A stretch of DNA of 64,000 bases from Echinococcus granulosus (Eukaryota > Platyhelminthes > Cestoda > Cyclophyllidea > Taeniidae). This document shows, piece after piece, positions 12,634 to 24,800 of this stretch (positions are counted from its first letter, which is position 1; every line of letters starts with the position of its first letter). Under the pieces are notes generated by a model. The model was not told where the DNA came from. It did not search any database and saw only the letters and a list, made by a program, of their open reading frames with translations. A program made the position numbers and the translations under genes. The stretch spans positions 216,173 through 280,172 of the forward strand of contig NW_020170486.1 of NCBI RefSeq assembly GCF_000524195.1, in the 5' to 3' direction.

Positions 12634-14324
12634 TTAAGAATCATCAGGATTTGTAACTGTTGGTGGTCCATAGCGTTTCACATATCGTCGATAGCGTTTC
12701 TGATTGGTATCCTCTGAGGCACGAACTCGTATTTCCTCCTCCATGACCTCCCTGTAGGCCTTTAGACAAAATAAAGGTGGTTACAAATCGACCTACTTAT
12801 ACAATTTAAGTCGACAATTAGAGATTTCGTAGATACCTTGAAATTTTCACGCCTCCATAATTCCAAATGATTGTAATAAGCTCTACTTCCCTCGTCCAGA
12901 CTATCCCACCGTGACTGATTGTAGCCGAGTCGCCGTCGTGTCAGATATTCCTTCTCCTCGGGTCCGTAGGGACGTCGAAGAATCGTAAAGAGAACAATCC
13001 ACCGCAAAGCCCACCAACAAAAGCGTAAAATGTGGTAAGGCAAAATGACCAGTTGAACAACAAGGGTATTGCGGATACTGGGCGGCCCACAATCACCTCT
13101 GTAGGTGAAACCGGAATAAAGTCAATTCAATGCCGATAAAGGGGGGAGAGAAAAAGGCGTGATGAAATCCATTACCGAAGTTCGAAGTTCTCAGCAATTA
13201 CAGAACGAATCACTGCTTCCTCATAAGCCTTTATCTCGTCCTTGGTAAGCCGACGTCCCACCTTTTGTTTAGCAATTTGAAAGCGTTTTTCAGCATTGGC
13301 CAACTCCTTTGCCTTGGTGCGATATTTTGGATCCCGAACGAGAAATGCGAGAGCCTGATTGTGTTTTGTTTTTTGACTAATGTACTAAAAATAAATTATT
13401 CGTGCATATATCTTGATCTTCATAGTTCACATATAAAGGGAAGCACTCACTTGAATCGCAGACAAAATAAATATGGTGGACAGGCAAACCAGTCGAACAT
13501 CGATTTTGGGAGAGTACCTTCGTTTATAATAGCGATAGTAATGATAGTACATTTCAGTGGGATGGTCTAGCATGTACTCATATTCCTGCCTTTGTTCTGG
13601 ATCGCGTAAAATCTGCAGTTAAAAGCATGTAGAAAGAAGTTATGGGGAACACACCTCATAGGCTGTTGCAATCAGACGAAATGTCTCTTCGGCTCTGACC
13701 TTTTCCCCAGTAGTTTTCTGCCTGTCTGGATGAAATTCCTTCGCAAGGCTGCGATATGCTCGCTGAACGGTGACAGTGTCGGCATCACGACTAACTCTCA
13801 ATACTGAAAGTTCAGCGGAAGGTGATGTTATGACACAGGTTGAATAAAAGGGTACATAAAAAGCTTAAAAAATGAATACAACACAAAATTCATATTAAAC
13901 GACGAGGATTCTAATGCATAAAAAGAGCTGAGAACAAGGCTAATAGCATAGCGAATTGGAACAAAAAACAAAGTCAAATTAAATGCTGTCAGGTCAATTA
14001 GGAGAATGCCAAGATGTGTAGCAGCATGCACGTCCATTAAAATCAACTAAGCACGCAAATTCATTTCAAGAGCAAATTCAAGTTTTTAGTGCCTATTAAA
14101 TCTAGCCTTAAAAACCTGTTATAGATCCAATGCCTATCGTTTAAGTCGTTAAAAGGAGCAAGAAAAACAAAGGCATTAATGAAAAGTGCAAACGTACAAT
14201 ATTACACAAAGAAAACCATCACAAACCTACCATCGAAACACGACTGTTCACCGCAGTAAATCCCCACTAACTGTCCATCAGTTAAATAAACGAGAAGCAG
14301 AGTCAATATCTGAGTACGCAACAT
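12634..14324 (-). CDS. DNAJC25: DnaJ homolog subfamily C member 25 (ER membrane J protein)
   Basis: Type of J-domain co-chaperone that is anchored in the ER membrane and stimulates Hsp70 ATPase. Six exons: 14324-14231, 13803-13655, 13612-13451, 13384-13176, 13098-12837 and 12759-12634, phases consistent, 333 residues (human about 360). Exon 1 begins with a hydrophobic signal sequence and ends in YCGEQSCFD, which joins to VLRVSRDAD to give the family's lumenal start. The J domain in exon 2 keeps the HPD motif (EFHPDR). Exon 3 has the DHPTEMYYHYYRYYKRR stretch and a transmembrane helix, exon 5 a second hydrophobic helix followed by YGPEEKEY, and exon 6 the basic end KRYRRYVKRYGPP typical of DNAJC25. 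Exon 1 is only 94 nt and was placed by phase and by the family's YCG motif. Head-to-head with RTF1, 605 bp apart. Confidence 0.92.
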
Positions 14325-14929
14325 ACAGGTTAAAGAAGGCACCTAGGCTAGCTCTCTGTGTTGACGTAGATTATTTTAAATGAAGAGTAGATAAGATATT
14401 TGAGCAATCCTGCATTGTGCTAGCAAGCGCTCTATTACTACAGTAAATGATGGGTCCAGCATCAGTGAGTAGCCATATTTAGCATGTGAGAAGAAAGTAG
14501 AAAATATTAACGCCCAAAAAGTGCCGTATATTTGCAGACTCTTCTAAGGCAAAACTAAAGTATTATCAGTTGCACCGTTTAGTTGGAACACATATTCCGG
14601 AAAAACAGCAACACCAGATAACCAAAAAAACGCACAGAAATCATGGACAGGGACCTTAACAAACGATGCCAAAACTAAAACTCGCGGAGATTAAAATACT
14701 AGAAACCTTTCATCCGAAAGTTACTTCCAGATAAGCCTAAACATTTTCTAGTCCAAAATCTCGATTTGACGCGCGGAACTGCAAGAATGCGCGAAACCCA
14801 TTTGCTGAAACAGTAAATTGCAATGTAACCACCAAACCTAGGACTGGGCAAACCTCTAACCCATCCAGTTTTGGGACCCCCCAAGTTTGTTTGAATTAGT
14901 CGGCTTCCAAGCGGGGAGTTCAGTCCGAG
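14325..14929. promoter_or_regulatory. Divergent promoter region DNAJC25 / RTF1
   Basis: The 605 bp between two divergent start codons must contain both 5' UTRs and promoters. No TATA box is obvious. The span is AT-rich and carries no additional exon that I can support. Confidence 0.5.
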
Positions 14930-17568
14930 ATGTCGTCTCTTAAGCATATGGTGTCTTCAACTGATTCCTCTGATGGTGATGCGGTAATGCTTGTTCTAAC
15001 TAAGTTCTGGTGTTTTCCGTTTCATGTGTTCAATCCCGTTTAGTGGGCGTCCTCAAGGAAAAGTTCCAAAAAGAAGAGACCTCGACTTGAACATCGCTCG
15101 AGTGATCCAGAAGAGGGTGAAATCCCCAGTGATGCGTTTGACGACGACGAAGATGATGGATTAGACGATGACTTATATGGTGGTGAAGAGGACAAGCAAC
15201 GTTTACTGAAAATGAGTGAGAAAGAAAGGGAGGAAGAGCTTTACCGCAGGAGCGAGCGCCGTGAGGCGATGAAGGTTTGAGTTAATTCTCTTTCCAACGC
15301 CATCCCAGATCCGAAGAGATGTAAAAAAAAGGCTGAAGGAGAAAAAAGAAAGGGAAAAAGCTGAACGCGCTAATAGGGAACGTTCGGGGGAATCACCAAA
15401 GGACAAATTATTGAAACCAATTAAGAAGAGTTCTGCTTACGCCAACGTGTACAGTTCGGATAGTGATCAAGGAAGCAGTTCGGAGGATGAATCGACCAAA
15501 GGCGGTCTGCGGGACCGTAAACTTACCCTGGCCATGCAAAAGGCACCCAGTTTTCTTTGAGTCCTTAATGTTTTTATACAGGAAGGGCGGTCTAAACGAC
15601 TGCAAGAACTTGCCGACCGTCGAAAAGAGATTAAAAGCAAAAAGGAAACTCTTTACTCCGCTTCTGATGATGAACGAGTGGAATCTCATTCTCAACCCAA
15701 ACATCATTCCCGAAGAGGTGTTTATTCAAGTTCGTCGTCGGATTCTGATTCTAGTCGCTCCATGATTGGACAGTCTGTTCAAAAACGACGAAGGTAAAGA
15801 ATGCTTTTTAAGTCCCTTTTTACTAACCCCACTTCTTAAATCCTCACTATTCAGACTTGTGTTTTCTTTCATAGTACTTCCAGTTATTCCCGGTCATCCT
15901 CAACTCCATCAAGTGACTCCAGTGACGACGATCGGGGTCGTAGTCGTTCACCGGAGGTTGAATACATAACAACGCTTGAGCAACTCTCCAAAATCAGGCT
16001 TTCACGATTTAAATTGGAAAAATGGGTTCACATGCCCTTCTTCGATGTATGACCTCTTTCATTCCTGCCTTCAGGCACATTCACATGCTTCGTCTATTTA
16101 GTGGCTGTTCTTTTCACTTTTAGAACCTGGTAAAAGGGTGTTTTGTGCGGATTCACATTGGTCAGTGTAGAAACGTCCCTGTCTATCGGTGTGGAGAAAT
16201 CATTGACGTGAAAGAGATGGCAAAACCATATGACCTGGGCAAAACAAGGTAATAATGCGTCACTTACCGCTCTTATTGAATGCCAAACCCCGATTAATGC
16301 TCTGCTTTTCACAGACTGGGGCTTTCTAAGTACCAAATGGGTTGGATTGTCTTCAAAAAGATGCTCCAGTTTGATAAGGCAGGCTTTTAGACTTATTCCT
16401 ATTTTCGCTCCTTTTAGGACAAATAAAGGTATCGTCATCCGACTGGGCAAGGATCAGCATACGTTCCGTTTGATGTTTGTGTCTAATTCGGAATTTTTGC
16501 CGGTGGAATTTGAGAGTTGGAAAAAGTACTCCAATCAGGCTGGCATAAAGCCACCCACAACTTCATTCATTGCACAAAAAACCGCTGAAATCCACAAGTA
16601 CCTGACCAATCCCATCAGCGATGAGCGCGTTGTTGAACAGGTGAGCACCTTTTGTAAGATCCCTTCTGGTTGCATTCGGGCAAGCCTTTCATGTCCAGTT
16701 ATCGGTAAAGATTCCGTATTTGGGCAATTACAGGACTATAATGTTTAATGCTTTTAGATTATTCAATCCAAGCGGCGTTTCCAAAAAGTTCCCATTAATT
16801 TTGCCTTAAAGAAGGCAGAATTGCTAAAACAGCGCGAATTAGCAAACGAAAGTAACGACACGGAAACCACACGTCGGATTGACATGGAGCTGGATGAACT
16901 GGAGACCCAAGCCGAGCGAATTGAACGGCGCCGGACCATTGGATTTAAGGCTATTTCGTCTATCAACCAACGAAACCGTGCTCTATCCTTAAAACAGGCC
17001 GAGGAGGCCATCCTAAAGGAAGCTAAGGAGACTGCGGAATCGCATGAGGTTGATCCGTTCACGCGAATCCAATCGAAACCCGTGATTGCTACAAAGAGCT
17101 ATCTAGAACGTCTGAGAAACATGAGAGTATGTCCCTGGGCACGTATAAGTGACTTAATTCCTTTCTCTAGTGGTATTTTATTCCTTCTAGAACGGAATAC
17201 TTGACGAAAATGCTGGTGATGAGAAGGATGGTACCGGAGCAAAAGGGGAATCTGAATCCGGATCACAACTGGATGCAAATAAGGCGGACAAACCGTCAAA
17301 ATTTACTGCACAACCACCAAAACCACCAGAAGAGTCGTTACACGATATACACGACTTCGAGATTGACATCAATGTGGAGTTGAATGAGAACAGTAACAGG
17401 CCAAGTCTTGAAGCTCATGACTCGGGGGTGCGTCGGCCCGTAACAACCCCCATTGTGCCTATACATGGGTCGACGACAGGTAGCAACGCCGACCAAACAA
17501 ATAGTGACAAACCCCACCGTCGCTTCCTCAACCTTCAAGAGTACAAGAGGCGCCGAGGGCTTATATGA
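14930..17568 (+). CDS. RTF1: RNA polymerase-associated protein RTF1 (Paf1 complex)
   Basis: Nuclear transcription elongation factor; in other eukaryotes its Plus3 domain binds phosphorylated Spt5 and its middle region supports H2B ubiquitylation. Nine exons: 14930-14983, 15044-15274, 15309-15542, 15582-15793, 15875-16046, 16124-16248, 16418-16640, 16758-17126 and 17191-17568, giving 665 residues (human 710). The N-terminal third is acidic and Lys/Ser rich. Plus3 runs over exons 5-7 ([44 protein letters not shown]). Exon 8 has the coiled-coil with SSINQRNRA, and the C-terminus ends [16 protein letters not shown], the conserved RTF1 tail. Intron 3 is 39 nt and opens with GC, the only donor that keeps phase. 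Introns are as short as 34 nt. A poly(A) signal follows 82 bp after the stop. Confidence 0.95.
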
Positions 17569-17649
17569 GATTGATGTTTCTATCTGTACATAGTTTATAA
17601 ACGACCTATTGACGTTTCATGATACTTGGATATGCAGTCAAAGTCTCTC

Positions 17650-17655
17650 AATAAA
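17650..17655 (+). terminator. RTF1 poly(A) signal AATAAA
   Basis: AATAAA lies 82 bp downstream of the RTF1 stop codon in an AT-rich context, the expected position for cleavage and polyadenylation of this transcript. Confidence 0.7.
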
Positions 17656-18699
17656 AGTAATTTTATAAGCGGATAAATTGCTCCACTTGCTATTCGTCAG
17701 GACGTAACCGTGTACTTGGCGGGTGTGCGGTGCGCTGTACATATGCTATTAGAAAGTGGATTATCTTCTCCTCATCTACAACAAATTGGCCATAAGCACA
17801 TGGTTCGTGTATTCACAGAGAAATAGGTCGGACTATCCACAAGGAGAGTCTAAATATAGCGAAATATGACATCCTTCGGGTTGAGAATCATTCTCGGTTC
17901 AATTTTTACAGGACAACGCAGGAGGTAAGATAGCATTTGCTCGCCATACCCAACGAGGAAATATATCTCGTTAGCAGAAAGACGACTCGACAAATTAAAA
18001 CATATGTGCACCATATTAGCTTGTCGTCGAATTATTATCTACAGAAAGACGATGATGATAGAAAAGCAGCAAATTACTTCACTAAGTATATAGGTCGGAA
18101 AAGTTCCTCGGATGAACAATCGAATAAGAGAATCGTGCCAGGTTACAATACCAGTATAATGATCCTCATCATGAAGATTCGCCGTATTCCAAGAGTTCCA
18201 GGACTTAAGTACGCCAATCTGGTGAGGTTTCTTGGCCTGCTCATAGGTCAAAGGTTCTGACATGTTGCGAGTTCTACGGACCACACCAGATCTGGTGTTT
18301 TTTAGTAAATATGATGATGTGTGGATGGTTTGAGGGAATCGGAACTCTTCCGCACAACACCGGAACCTCACCAATGGAGCAAACATGGCAAAAGCCAAGA
18401 AACCCAAAGCCGATTGGTTACTGGCAATGGCCTCAAGTTTCACTGATGAAACAGCTCGTAAAAAAAACATTGGCCTATATTTCCCTTCTTAAATTGCAAC
18501 TAAAGCTTATCTAAACATTTAAAATTATAAAATATATCATTTATAAAAAAAGATGGTTATAAAGGGGCTAGGCGGAATCTTCGTAATAAAAACATCAGCG
18601 AAAATTCTAACACTATTTTGCAGCAGTTCTTTTCCGAATTTGTTTTAGACAAAAATTCACTTTATGCAGTAACAGCTTTTAAGGGAATATTAACGTCAT
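17656..18699. other. Intergenic, no gene seen
   Basis: About 1 kb between RTF1 and the LTR remnants. Open frames of about 100-140 codons on both strands near 17937-18470 overlap each other and resemble no family I know, so I treat them as chance. Confidence 0.45.
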
Positions 18700-18895
18700 T
18701 ATAATACGGTAGCGGTTTATCCCCTGGTACTAGTGCGGCGCCACTTTTGTACTTTGAATCATCCCCCTTGTACCTCGCTGAGTGGGCTGGCCTTTTGGAC
18801 CATTCCAATAGCCCAGACACCTTCTCTGCGCTGAATATGTATTCTGCCCGAGTATTTTGTCTTCTTTCATCTTCAGGGAGTCTCGGGACGCTACA
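18700..18895 (+). repeat. Solo LTR of the TRIM-like element
   Basis: A 196-bp copy of the terminal repeat of the element at 19270-20262, in the opposite orientation to it. It keeps the GCTACA end (18890-18895), the AGTGGGCTGGCCTTTTGG and GCCCAGACACCTTCTC blocks and the GTCTCGGGACG block, but its first bases are TATAAT instead of TGTAAT. The possible target duplication is imperfect (ATGA-like on one side, ATGG-like on the other). It is more diverged than the two paired repeats and looks older. Confidence 0.8.
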
Positions 18896-18977
18896 CCATT
18901 ACAGGACCATACTCGGGTTAGGAAGACAGTTATCATCCCGATAACCCTAGCTGACCATACAAAGGATGGAAAATGGA

Positions 18978-19027
18978 TTGAATTCGTTGAATTCAATTGA
19001 ATTCATTGAATTCATTCATTGAATTCG
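18978..19027. repeat. TTGAATTCA minisatellite
   Basis: Five to six tandem units of TTGAATTCA/TTGAATTCG with slight length variation. No coding potential. Confidence 0.8.
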
Positions 19028-19269
19028 TTCGGTAAACATTCTTGCCATCACTTACCCAAAAAGATATTTAGCAAATGAATCAACACTGCTTTCCGCCATT
19101 TCTAATATTGCCTTCTTCGAGCTGAATGGCTGTCTGTATATTTGTAGCTTTCGGAGACTTCATTGAAAACGAAAGAAGCACTTTTACTCAGGCGGCCTCA
19201 TATATTTTTGACATTCAAAAGGGACTAGGACTACTGGCATGACTCAAAGGCTAGCCCACCCGGTTGTAA

Positions 19270-20262
19270 TGTAGCGTCCCGAGACTCCCTTAAGACGAAA
19301 GAAGACACAATACTCGGGCAGAATATATGCATTCAGCTCGGAGAAGGTGTCTGGGCTATTGGCATGGCCCAAAAGGCCAGCCCACCCAGCGAGGTACAAG
19401 TAGGCTAATTAAAAGTCCCAAAAGTGGCGCCTCACCAGTACCGAGGGATAAACCACTATCGTATTACATACCCTCCCTCCTCTTTTGAGCGTCGTCCCCG
19501 GCGCTCCCACAAGTCAACCTCCCGCGTCAGCCATTACAACGTAGTCGGTGCAGTAAAGAAACACCCACGAGCCGACCGTGCTAGTCACCAAATTAGTGCG
19601 CAACTGAGGGGATACTTGACCTCAACGTCGCTTACCCCTCTTGGCGGCTTGACTGGATCTAGGATTTCGTCCGGTTTAGGGATTTGATTCAGGAAGGGGA
19701 ACTGCGCCGGCCATCATGCGTGTCCATAGATAGATGCAGGAACACTGGCCTAAAAGCAGATTTGAGTAAGGAATTACAAGATTTAAAACAGGTCCATGAG
19801 GGACGGTAGGGGAAATCCGTAACGGAACTTCCAGATGGTTCACGGCTAGTGTCGCTTCAGTTGTTAATAGCTTTTCTGCAGAACAGGGGACTGGGAGAGA
19901 TGCCGAAGGTAGACGTCAACACCAGCCCTTCTGTTAGGGGTCATCACCATTCTCCCATCCGTAGCATATGTACTTCTTCCGTCCCACTAAGGCTTATCAG
20001 GCAGAAGTGGAAAATCAGGATACATGTCCTTTAAGATCGGGTTCGCTTTCCGCTGCCACCAATGTAGCGTCCCGAGACTCCCTTAAGACGAAAGAAGACA
20101 CAACACTCGGGCAGAATATATATATATTTAGCACGGAGAAGGTGTCTGGGCTATTGGCATGGCCCAAAAGGCCAGCCCACCCAGCGAGGTACAAGGGGGC
20201 TAATTCGACGTACAAAAGTGGCGCCTCACCGGAACCGAGGGATAAACCACCATCGTATTACA
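19270..20262 (-). mobile_element. TRIM-like non-autonomous LTR retroelement, complete
   Basis: Two direct repeats of about 200 bp (19270-19468 and 20063-20262) differ at few positions and enclose 594 bp. Read on the minus strand each repeat begins TGTAATACG and ends GCTACA, so it has TG...CA ends. Directly after the upstream repeat comes TTGGTGGCAGCGG (20050-20062), placed like a tRNA primer-binding site. Directly before the downstream repeat comes AAAAGAGGAGGGAGGGTA (19469-19486), placed like a polypurine tract. The element is flanked by GTAA on both sides, a 4-bp target duplication. Copy C carries a TATATATATAT run that could be the LTR promoter. The interior has no gag or pol reading frame, so mobilisation would need another element's proteins. 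This matches Terminal-repeat Retrotransposons In Miniature, a type known from taeniid tapeworms; whether it is the same family is not shown. Confidence 0.85.
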
Positions 20263-21852
20263 GTAATTCAATGGCCAAGTCAAAGGAGGTTGTTTACCAA
20301 AACCAAACGTTAAAATACCAACCTATTACACGTGTATTAAGATAGATACATTTGTCAGGATTCGATTGTTAGCAAAGAGGTGGAGTTCAATGGGATCCTT
20401 TCCTCTTAGATCTACTTAAATTCGCTTATTTCATTAAAATGTTCTTCTTTTAGCAACTGAAATTATGCGGATTTACTGGTTGTAAAACATCGTGATTAAT
20501 ATGATCTCTGGTTTTTTAGTCTCCAATAAATTGCATTTTTGTCTCATAAGCGTTTCCTAAATTATTGACGTCGCTGTAATAGCCGAAGTAGAAGGGTACA
20601 CAAAGGGAGCTTCCCAAAGTGAACTATCCGGCGTGTCGCGATGATATTAGCCTCAATGAAGGGGCCACCTCTGACTCATTTGTTAAAATACAAGTTACCA
20701 CCAGCGTAAATTGTAAATAATTGCAAGAATGTTTTAAATAATCAAACAAGATATCCGAGGACTTGTAAAATTTGTATTCAAAAGTCACTAGGCTATTCCA
20801 CTATCATTTGCCCATTTAAAATGGGATATTTTCCTGTGGGTTTTTACTGGAAATAGTTTTGGTCAGCATTTCTTTAAAGTTGAATTTTTGTTAAGCTTAG
20901 GAACAATAAGTGATTTTAGCACCGAAGCTTAATCAATTCATCCAGTACAATTAGTACAAACAAAAAACGGTTCCTCAATCTCTTCGCTAAATGGGGTAAA
21001 ATATAATATACATTTAATATATTAGCTGCCCACAGTGAACCACAGTATTTAGTAATTTTTGAATTTGTAATCGAACTGTAGCAAATTAACTGCCCTTGGA
21101 AGAATCTTTGTTTTAATACGGTATATTTTCCGATACTAACCTAAAAATCACGGGCGCATACAAATCTTCGATAGAACATTTGAAAATGTGAATAGATTTT
21201 TTCCAGACACACATCACGAGTCAGGTTAACTGGACTGCCACTCATTCAAAACAGACTTCGCATGTCCTTCTGCAAATTGGAATAGTGGAGCTTGGATAGT
21301 ACTTGCAATAGCCACTTTGTTTCAGGATTTTGCAACTCTTTGAGGTATCTGTGCATGGACCTAAAAGGAACGAAATCTGTCGTAAACACAAAGTATCCGC
21401 TGTCATGTAATCGAGGAGGTTATTTTACTCAAATTTCAAGTCTAAATGGCGGTCATCGAATTCCAATGATAGATTCCTACACTCATTCCTCTTTTGATCC
21501 TTAATAATTTGTAAATCCCTTTGTGCTCACCGCATTGTCCAACCATGGTATATCTTTCCCCAGCTAACCATCTTGACCTAAGAGTCTGAAAATGCTGGAG
21601 TTAGGTGGGAGAAACATCGAAAATATTACTTCAGTACAAGCAGGACGCAACAGAAGGTACGCGTCCACTAGAAATTCCTCCATCTGTACGAATGCCAAAG
21701 CGCTGCATCTCCACCTACCGCGTTTCCTCCAAAGTGGAAACAACTCCATTAGACAATTCGACAAGCTCGAATTTACTCGGCGAGTTTTAATTAGCCAGAT
21801 AGCGGTGGCGAAGGGTCAACCCTAAAGCACCGTACAGAATGGCTGAGCCGCT
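20263..21852. other. Intergenic, no gene seen
   Basis: About 1.6 kb of AT-rich DNA between the LTR element and the 3' end of the astacin gene. A further downstream exon or the 3' UTR of the astacin gene could extend into its right part, but I cannot identify one. Confidence 0.45.
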
Positions 21853-24800
21853 TCAAGCTATGCTGTAAGGCGAGAGCATATAAGCCATTGCGGATAGTTT
21901 CACGGTGAATTGTGCGAATGCTTTTTGGCTACTTTTAAATTTTATTAAAACGATGTCGATTTGGGGGATCAAAAACTCACCACAGTTATTGCAAATGTTA
22001 GGACATCGTTGAAAGGTGGCAGTATTCCTGCAATATGATTGGTACTTAGGACATTCGCCCGGCGGGTCACCATTTCGACATGCTTCCGAGAGAGCCTCCT
22101 TCAGACTTGCCTCTCTAGACTTCGCTTTCAACGAATATTTTGTCGAATTTGCCTCAACTCTTGGCAAATCCGTCTTGGCGGGAGTCCAGTCGGTTGGTGA
22201 ATTGGTTAAATCCGTCTCTAAAGGTAAACAACGGGAGACGGTAGGGTCATCAGGTAAATTCGATAGTGATTTGCTATTTTTTAGTCCCATAAACAAACAG
22301 TCGCAACGAGTGCAGTGGTTTTGCATTTTGTTTATCTGTGTTTTGGGGGACGCGGGCACTTCGATCCTTGCTTGTTGTACTTTCGCTCCATGACATGGAT
22401 CGAGAGCCAGTCCTACTGTACGTTAGTCAGTAGTCTGTTCCCCCAAACCAGTTCAACTGTATAGGGTGCGAAGGAGAACACGGTAAATTAATTTAAAATG
22501 TGGTTTAGAGCCTACTTGTAACTAAAAAAGAAAAAGAAAAAAACTTTTCTTTCGTACTAGGAGTCACCGTGGAGGTATCGGACTGGCAGAATCCACAGAC
22601 TGCTCTACACTGCCTCTCCATCCATTTTTTGTGAGTGAGGCACATTTTTCGAGAAACCAAGCGCCTGCAATTTTGTGTGCCGTAGTTATTTCTACAGACG
22701 CTGGACACTTTTGTGGCGACGCCTCTCGCTGTCGTCGTCGTCGCACTCAGTGGGGGCGCGGTGATATTCACCCCAGATCTACATGAGAGAAACCATGGAA
22801 ACGTGCTTGTAAAGTTTACATCCGTTGCATGAAATGTATGAAGTGAAAGAGCCGATGGGCACACTATGAGAAATTACAACTAATTAATCTTCCGTGCCCG
22901 CGCTTACGCCCAAGCAGTGGATAATACAGGCGTACCCCTCGGAGTTGGTACAAACACCGCAAGACTTGGCACAGTTGAAGTGCATCCACATTTTGTAGCT
23001 CGCACATCTACCCTCTTTAGCCCAAGCCTCACAATCAGAGGGGTACATGTAGCGGTCTTTGCATCCACCAGTTTCACCAGCGTCGTCCTTTGTTAGGTTG
23101 CAGAAGCCACAGCTCTCTGGACACATCATTTTCATATAACCGGAAGTCTTAGCGCAATGCCCCACACGTGCCCAATCAGCACAGCTCTCTTGACGGTCTT
23201 TGCATCTACAATATAAAATGGATTGTCTGTACTTCATCACAAGCAAGGCAAATAGAATCTTCTAGTTAGGAGAGAGGAAGTGGTGGTGAGATGCTTTGCC
23301 TTTCAAAAGTTTGGAATTAAACTGTTTGTTGGTCATGCCATTTGATAAACAATGGTTTCATTCGGTCAAAATAAGTCTGGTAACGCTGTAACAAGATTTT
23401 TCAAACGCGTCTATCAGCGCTAACACTTTGAAGCATTTGCTTTGATGCAGAGAAAATAGATGAGGCCAAGAAACACAAAATCTTTTGCTAAAATGAGAGG
23501 CGTAAATGTCATGCAATAATATTAGGCAAAATTACAATGCTTACGCGACTGAAGGTCTCACCGTAGCAGGAAGAATATTCTTATAGCAAAATCCGCAGGT
23601 TTTACGACAATAGGCGGTCATGAAGCTGGCATTACGATAGCATTCAAGTTTGTCGGCCAATTTTTGACACTGTAAATCCCCATGGGTGTCCACACACCGA
23701 CGTTGAGCGAACGCTGCAATAATAGACAAGTTCATACAGAAAATGAAAATTTGAACATTACCGGTGGTTTTAAAAGTTAATTAATAAGTACCTTCTGGCG
23801 TTTGGCACTTGCAGAATTTGTCGATATACCCTGGGAAAGGGCAGAGAGGTTGGACGTTTTTACATCTATCTAGAGGATTAATCAAATGACTGTAAGTTCA
23901 CAAAAAGCGCCACTTTGCTGTTACATGTAATTACCAACCTTCACAGCGATAATGAAGATTTAGTATTCTGGCATCCCAAAACGATATATCCTTAACGTAC
24001 ACAGCTGCCAACATATGTCTCATTTTTTCGTCCCTTACGTCAATCGGCGCCTTGTCAGCATAGACAGAAAATGACTAGGAAAGAAATGACATTTAAAATA
24101 CGTAGCTTATTAAAGCAAATTCTTTATATACTAAATTATTAATAAAATAAGTGTCCAATCACAATGCTAGTACGAGAAATCCTCTGCCAACAAAACTTGA
24201 AATTAGCCTCTTGATTATGACAAACTAATCTAGCCCAAACAATAAAAGTGATTTTCATGGAAATTATTTTCTTATGTTGATTTTCGACCTTGATTAATAT
24301 CGCGCTGGTTACAGTACTTGGGCGATTCATCCTCGGTTATGGTATTTCGAGGCAGGTTAAATGGAAAATCCTATGTTTGAATAATTTACTTCGGTTCTTA
24401 CTTTTGTTGTTAAATTAACATAAGTTGATAACTTACAGATCGTCCATAGTGCATTATGGACTGCAAGTCGTAAGGAGAATCATATGTATGGAGATCCTCT
24501 ATGGACTTTCTGGTGAAGAACAACTTAAAGTTCTCTGGCACGCCAGCATCATTGACACGAAGATATTTATCTCTGTCAGCGCGAGCATGTTCGTGATCAA
24601 GCCCCATTACGTGACCCAGCTCGTGCAGATACAGTCCGTACTAAATTGTGTGGTAATTAACAGAAGCTTTTTTTGCTAAGCACGTCAGATTTCTTAACAA
24701 GATCTTATGTACTTCATGAAGTTTTTTCAAATTTTGGATATTAATGGGTTTGTTTTGATAACTTACGAATCGACATCCGTTTCTAGAGAGAGTGATCGTC

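Noticed and set aside
15517..15581. GT donor GTAAAC in RTF1 exon 3 as the true splice site
   Set aside because: Its use joins to exon 4 out of phase and gives an immediate stop; the GC donor at 15543 keeps the frame and a conserved-looking basic stretch.
17937..18470. Overlapping 107- and 143-codon frames on both strands after RTF1
   Set aside because: No domain, no splice context, and each overlaps the other; treated as chance frames.
19424..20345. Frames of 60-125 codons across the LTR element
   Set aside because: They run through LTR and non-coding interior and show no gag, protease or reverse-transcriptase motif.
22016..22393. 125-codon plus-strand frame over the astacin 3' exons
   Set aside because: It is the antisense shadow of exon 10, whose minus-strand frame carries an ordered six-cysteine ShK domain.
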